Positions 14,728-17,995 of a stretch of 17,995 nt of DNA are shown here, piece after piece. The notes under the pieces were generated by a model that had not been told where the DNA came from, did not search any database, and saw only the letters and a program-made list of their open reading frames with translations. The position numbers and the translations under genes are program-made. The stretch comes from UKL13-2 sp043768625. GTDB taxonomy: Bacteria > Pseudomonadota > Gammaproteobacteria > Burkholderiales > Usitatibacteraceae. The stretch spans positions 1 through 17,995 of the forward strand of contig JAYVKG010000234.1 in NCBI GenBank assembly GCA_043768625.1. The letters run 5' to 3'. Position 1 is the first letter of the stretch; the number at the start of each line of letters is the position of its first letter.

Positions 14728-15679
14728 ATGACCAAGACAACCTTCCAAGACCTTACCAACACCCCAAATTTTGGGTCCCATCGTACTTTTGCGGATTATC
14801 CCGTGTGGACTCATGCATTAGCACTTCCGCCGCAAATGCTGATGGGCAGTACCGGCACATATGAACTACTGTATTTTTTGCTCGTCGGTCATTCCTGGGC
14901 GCAAGTAGTTAGCCATTTTCTCAAACCAGATTCGAGTGTCCTGGACATTGGGTGCGGTTGCGGCAAAACTGCCCGATTTCTCCTCAATGAGGCGGAGGGT
15001 TGCCCTCTACATTGGCTTCGATGTTCTCAAGCTCAGCATTGATTGGTCGCGTAAACATCTCACCCCGGAATTAGAGGGCAGTTTTCAATTTCACCATGCG
15101 GATCTGGCCAATGAAATATACAACCCCCACGGTTCGCTGCAGGCGCGCGACTATCAGTTCCGCGCAAAAGACGGATCATTTGATCTCGCGTTCGCGGCAT
15201 CACTATTCGCACAGCTTCTGGAAGCAGACTGCCAACATTACTTATACGAAATCGCACGCGTGTTGAAGCCTGCGGGACACGCCCTGATTAGCGTACATAT
15301 CAAACCTGCTACTGGCCTGTGCTACAGCAGGTTTGAAGCCCCTATCGACGTTGAAGTCAATTATTTCGTCGGACTTGCTGCCAGAACGGGCCTGCGTTTA
15401 AAAAACGTCCGGGCGACGTACGCGGTCAGGAAATACTTGTTTTGGAACGCGTCGGATAGGGTCCGGTTGCGATACTACAACGTGGCCGGCGGCAATTACG
15501 GCGGCGATGTTAAAACCGCATCACGACTGCATCCTGTCCAACCCAAAACGCATACGGAAAATAATGCGAGGGACCACGGCCAAAAGCCTGTTCGACTTGT
15601 TCCTCGACGAACTGCCGCGTCGTGTACATCGTGCCATAAACTTCGATGTCCAACGAGGGCGATTCGGAGCTGCCGATAA
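14728..15679 (+). pseudogene. SAM-dependent methyltransferase broken by a frameshift
   Basis: Frame 1 from ATG 14728 encodes the N-terminus through motif I (SSVLDIGCGCGKTARFLLNE, about residues 69-88), then runs into unrelated sequence and stops at 15042. The rest continues in frame 2 as YIGFDVLKLSIDWSRKHLTP, an FDLAFAASLFAQLL segment and YEIARVLKPAGHALISVH, the expected order for a class I methyltransferase. One extra C in the CCC at 15003-15005 would explain the shift; removing it reads GCLYIGFDVLKLSIDW. So this is one gene with a +1 insertion, real or a sequence error. The frame-2 ORF ends only at 15679, with its last 170 bp antisense to the next gene, so its natural 3' end (about 15510) is also doubtful. 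The substrate is unknown. Confidence 0.75.
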
Positions 15680-16376
15680 AGTGGGTGCCATCTTGGTCGA
15701 AAGACAATCCCAATTCACGAGCGGCGGGTTCATTGGATACGCTGAAAACGAGCAGGCCGCCCGGCTTTACGGCCGCAGCCAATGCGCGCAGCCATGGCTG
15801 CCATCGTGAAGCTGGCAGGTGAGTGAACATCGACAACACAAAAACAAGATCATATTGCGCAGGAAAAATTACGGATGCGGGGTTGTGCGTGGACAATATC
15901 GTCTTTACGCCAAATTGCTCGCGCAAGAAATCGATGGTCCCGGGCAACACATCCGCGCAGGTAACGCGATCTGGCATTACGCGAGCGAGATGACGTGTGA
16001 AGCGCCCGAAGCCGGCCGCGAATTCAAGCACTTTATCCATTTTAAGTAGCGGCTGGTCGAGCGTTTCAAGAATGACCATCAATTCTGACAACGTCCGCCA
16101 GCCGTCGGAAAGGTACTCGCGGATTGGGTTTTTTGCGATTTCGTGATTGGCAAAAAAACGAAAAATGTCATCGCGCGGGTCGATGAGGCAATTTACATGC
16201 ATCCAGCGGCCATAAGCCTGGGGGGCTTTCATGCGCTCAAGTGTGTTGTGGGCCGCAATATTACCGGGATCCGCGTGCAATGCGGCTACACATACTTGCG
16301 CAGAGTCATGCGGCGACGTAGTGACTTGAAGATTTGCAGGATCGACAAGTTCAACAGTGAGGGGATTAGGTTTCAA
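15510..16376 (-). CDS. Class I SAM-dependent methyltransferase
   Basis: This 288-residue protein has motif I VLEFAAGFGRFTRHLA (about 116-131), an acidic residue D142 after strand 2, YDLVFVLSMFTHLP as motif II and LAAAVKPGGLLVFSVSNE as motif III. The order is that of a Rossmann-fold methyltransferase. An N-terminal extension of about 100 residues (including DPRDDIFRFFANHE and LSDGWRTLSELMVILE) is not part of the core fold. The longest reading begins with TTG at 16376 with no Shine-Dalgarno; an internal ATG at residue 49 is the next choice, and the start is uncertain. It converges on the frameshifted methyltransferase but is not a close copy of it. With the neighbouring deacetylase, glycan or glycolipid methylation is plausible but inferred. 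Confidence 0.85.
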   Translation of the reverse strand: MKPNPLTVELVDPANLQVTTSPHDSAQVCVAALHADPGNIAAHNTLERMKAPQAYGRWMHVNCLIDPRDDIFRFFANHEIAKNPIREYLSDGWRTLSELMVILETLDQPLLKMDKVLEFAAGFGRFTRHLARVMPDRVTCADVLPGTIDFLREQFGVKTILSTHNPASVIFPAQYDLVFVLSMFTHLPASRWQPWLRALAAAVKPGGLLVFSVSNEPAARELGLSFDQDGTHFIGSSESPSLDIEVYGTMYTTRQFVEEQVEQAFGRGPSHYFPYAFWVGQDAVVMRF

Positions 16377-16391
16377 TTTGGATAGCGGTAG

Positions 16392-16403
16392 TGAAAATTT
16401 TCA
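16392..16403. promoter_or_regulatory. Perfect 12-bp palindrome in a divergent gene gap
   Basis: TGAAAATTTTCA is fully self-complementary and lies 16 bp upstream of the TTG start of the minus-strand methyltransferase, in the 155-bp gap shared with the divergent deacetylase gene. It could be an operator half-pair for a dimeric regulator. No regulator gene is in view, and AT-rich palindromes of this size can occur by chance. Confidence 0.25.
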
Positions 16404-16531
16404 ATCGTCACAACTCTCTCGAGCCAAAAACTTTCGCGGCTGTACGATTTGGGGAGTTTTTTCCTGTGAGATAGCAATGATGACAGAATTACCCTTCACA
16501 ATGTCGGCTGCTGAGACTTTGCTAAGGCGAG

Positions 16532-17386
16532 ATGGCAATTCCAATCCTCACTTACCATTCGCAAAATATCGCGGGTAATGACTATGCGTCTAACGATCAC
16601 GTCGCGTTCGCCGAGGACCTGCGTCTGCTCACCCTGTCAGGCTGGCACGTGACGCCTTTAACCGCAGTCGCAGATTTGGTGTGCCGCGCTGACATGGCGT
16701 GGCCGCACAAAACTGTTGCGATCACCTTTGATGACGGCACGGATTTTGACTTTGATGATTTACCGCATCCAGTCGCGGGTATACAGCGAAGCATGCTTAA
16801 TATCATGCGGGATTTCAATACCGGCAACGCCGGCGGCCAGACGACGTTGCACACAACTTCGTTTGTCATCGTATCTCCAGACGCAAGAGCGATTCTGGAT
16901 CACACCTGCATGTTGGGCACAAAGTGGTGGAATCATGATTGGTGGTCCCGCGCCGTGGAGACGGGACTTATGCATATCGCAAGCCATAGTTGGGATCACT
17001 GTCACGACACCCTGCCGCAGATTGCCCAGCGAGAACAGCGAAAGGGAAACTTCTGGGGCATCGATTCTGCAGCGGATGCCGATGCGCAAATTCTCGCGTC
17101 CACAGCATTTATAAATCGCATCGCTCCTAATCCTGGCGCACAGCTATTTGCGTACCCGTACGGTCAAGCAAACGATTTTCTCGTACGCGAGTACTTTCCG
17201 CGGCAGGCGCAAAATTCATCCGGTGGCGGGGTGATTGCTGCCTTCAGTACCGATGGTAAGCCGGTTTCGCGCGGCAGTAACCGGTGGAATCTGCCCCGTT
17301 TTGTTTGCGGGGATCATTGGAAATCTAGTGAAGAGTTGGCGGCAATTCTGATCGACGCTGAGAGTAGCTGGCTGGGTTCTCGTTAA
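16532..17386 (+). CDS. NodB-type polysaccharide deacetylase (CE4 family)
   Basis: The 284-residue protein has the CE4/NodB metal-dependent deacetylase layout. Motif 1 is TFDDG (65-69; D67 probable base, D68 metal ligand), motif 2 is HSWDH (H152 and H156 metal ligands) and motif 3 is FAYPYG (206-211). The opening IPILTYHS is common in this superfamily. An insert of about 80 residues between motifs 1 and 2, with several Trp and His (KWWNHDWWSR), is longer than usual. There is no signal peptide or membrane segment, so it should act in the cytoplasm, probably on a nucleotide- or lipid-linked sugar rather than exported polymer. AAGG about 5 bases before the ATG supports the start. It is divergent from the methyltransferase. 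The substrate is unknown. Confidence 0.88.
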   Translation: MAIPILTYHSQNIAGNDYASNDHVAFAEDLRLLTLSGWHVTPLTAVADLVCRADMAWPHKTVAITFDDGTDFDFDDLPHPVAGIQRSMLNIMRDFNTGNAGGQTTLHTTSFVIVSPDARAILDHTCMLGTKWWNHDWWSRAVETGLMHIASHSWDHCHDTLPQIAQREQRKGNFWGIDSAADADAQILASTAFINRIAPNPGAQLFAYPYGQANDFLVREYFPRQAQNSSGGGVIAAFSTDGKPVSRGSNRWNLPRFVCGDHWKSSEELAAILIDAESSWLGSR

Positions 17387-17403
17387 GGTTGTGCGGCGTT
17401 CCG

Positions 17404-17412
17404 TGCCATAAT
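17404..17412 (+). promoter_or_regulatory. Putative extended -10 promoter for argJ
   Basis: TGCCATAAT at 17404-17412 matches the extended -10 pattern TGnTATAAT at all but one position. It lies 35 bp before the argJ ATG, in the 61-bp gap after the deacetylase. The -35 at suitable spacing (TTAAGG, 17383-17388) is poor, which is tolerated with an extended -10. It suggests argJ is transcribed independently of the accessory genes. Confidence 0.4.
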
Positions 17413-17447
17413 TTTATTGTTCTCCTTCCGCGAAATGTGACCTTCCC

Positions 17448-17995
17448 ATGGCCGTGAACTACCTTCTCCCAACCCTGGCATCGCTCCATCCGGTCAACGG
17501 CGTCACTCTGGGCGTCGCCAAAGCGCACGTGAAAAAGCCCGACCGCAAAGACATGCTGGTCATTGCGCTGGCCCAAGGCGCGATGGCGGCGGGTGTATTT
17601 ACGCAAAACCGCTTTTGCGCAGCGCCCGTGGTCGTGTGCCGCGAACACTTAAAGCGCGGCAGCGACATTCGCGCGCTCGTCGTCAATACCGGATGCGCCA
17701 ATGCCGGTACCGGTAAGCGGGGCTTTACCGACGCCAAAACAACCTGCGACGTCGTCGCCCATGCGCTCGGCTGCGCGCGGCATCAGGTGCTTCCTTTTTC
17801 CACCGGTGTGATCCTCGAGCATCTGCCGATGGATAAGATCGTTTCCGGCATTCCGCTATGTGTGGAAGGTCTTACACCCGCCGGCTGGTTGGATGCCGCA
17901 CATGCGATCATGACTACCGACACCGTTCCCAAAGCCATTTCGCAGCAAATCGACATTGATGGCCATACTGTCACGATCACCGGTATTTCCAAAGG
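17448..17995 (+). CDS. argJ: Ornithine acetyltransferase / glutamate N-acetyltransferase, 5' part
   Basis: The first 182 codons of ArgJ are present; the gene runs off the right edge. ArgJ transfers acetyl from N-acetylornithine to glutamate in the cyclic arginine pathway; bifunctional forms also use acetyl-CoA. Family landmarks are NGVTLGVAKAHVKKPDRKDM near the start, GVFTQNRFCAAPV, ALVVNTGCANAGTG and LPFSTGVILEHLP, with the oxyanion-hole region at STGVI. The self-cleavage site and nucleophilic threonine lie beyond the window, so integrity cannot be judged. The conserved NxGNANA segment reads NTGCANAGTG, with Cys where Asn is usual. The gene has its own promoter-like sequence. In Pseudomonas argJ follows secA directly. 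Confidence 0.95.
   Translation, partial: MAVNYLLPTLASLHPVNGVTLGVAKAHVKKPDRKDMLVIALAQGAMAAGVFTQNRFCAAPVVVCREHLKRGSDIRALVVNTGCANAGTGKRGFTDAKTTCDVVAHALGCARHQVLPFSTGVILEHLPMDKIVSGIPLCVEGLTPAGWLDAAHAIMTTDTVPKAISQQIDIDGHTVTITGISK

Overview
The window looks like a chromosomal segment of a betaproteobacterium (order not resolvable from sequence alone). This rests on a two-subunit bacterial glycyl-tRNA synthetase, Gram-negative envelope genes (lpxC, gmhB, plsC, an M23 peptidase) and two gene neighbourhoods familiar from that class: glyQ-glyS-gmhB-plsC-YgjP-like protease, and lpxC-DUF721-M23-secA followed by argJ. No tRNA, rRNA, CRISPR array or insertion sequence was seen.

Left part (1-5627). The 5' end of a methyltransferase gene runs off the left edge on the minus strand. 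It is divergent from a tight plus-strand operon: glyQ and glyS (glycyl-tRNA synthetase, 4-base ATGA overlap), gmhB (ADP-heptose synthesis for LPS), plsC (phosphatidic acid synthesis) and a YgjP-like metalloprotease. A 336-bp gene-free stretch with a hairpin and a plausible sigma-70 promoter follows.

Middle part (5964-11530). lpxC (committed step of lipid A synthesis), a 61-residue two-helix membrane protein, a DUF721/DciA-type protein on the opposite strand whose stop codon overlaps that of its neighbour, an M23 envelope peptidase, and secA with its C-terminal zinc motif. No secM is present in front of secA.

Right part (11531-17447). About 5.9 kb of accessory genes sits between secA and argJ, which are neighbours in Pseudomonas and other proteobacteria. 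It holds an unrecognised protein that appears to be split by an in-frame TAG, a predicted lipoprotein made of about twelve NHL-type repeats (probably two six-bladed propellers), a SAM methyltransferase broken by one frameshift, a second, convergent SAM methyltransferase, and a NodB-type polysaccharide deacetylase without a signal peptide. Methyltransferases plus a deacetylase suggest glycan modification, but no glycosyltransferase, transporter or polymerase is in view. The window ends inside argJ (arginine biosynthesis), which has its own extended -10 promoter.

The core genes serve translation, outer-membrane lipid/LPS synthesis and protein export. The points most worth following up are the secA-argJ insertion, the in-frame TAG, the double-propeller lipoprotein and the frameshifted methyltransferase.
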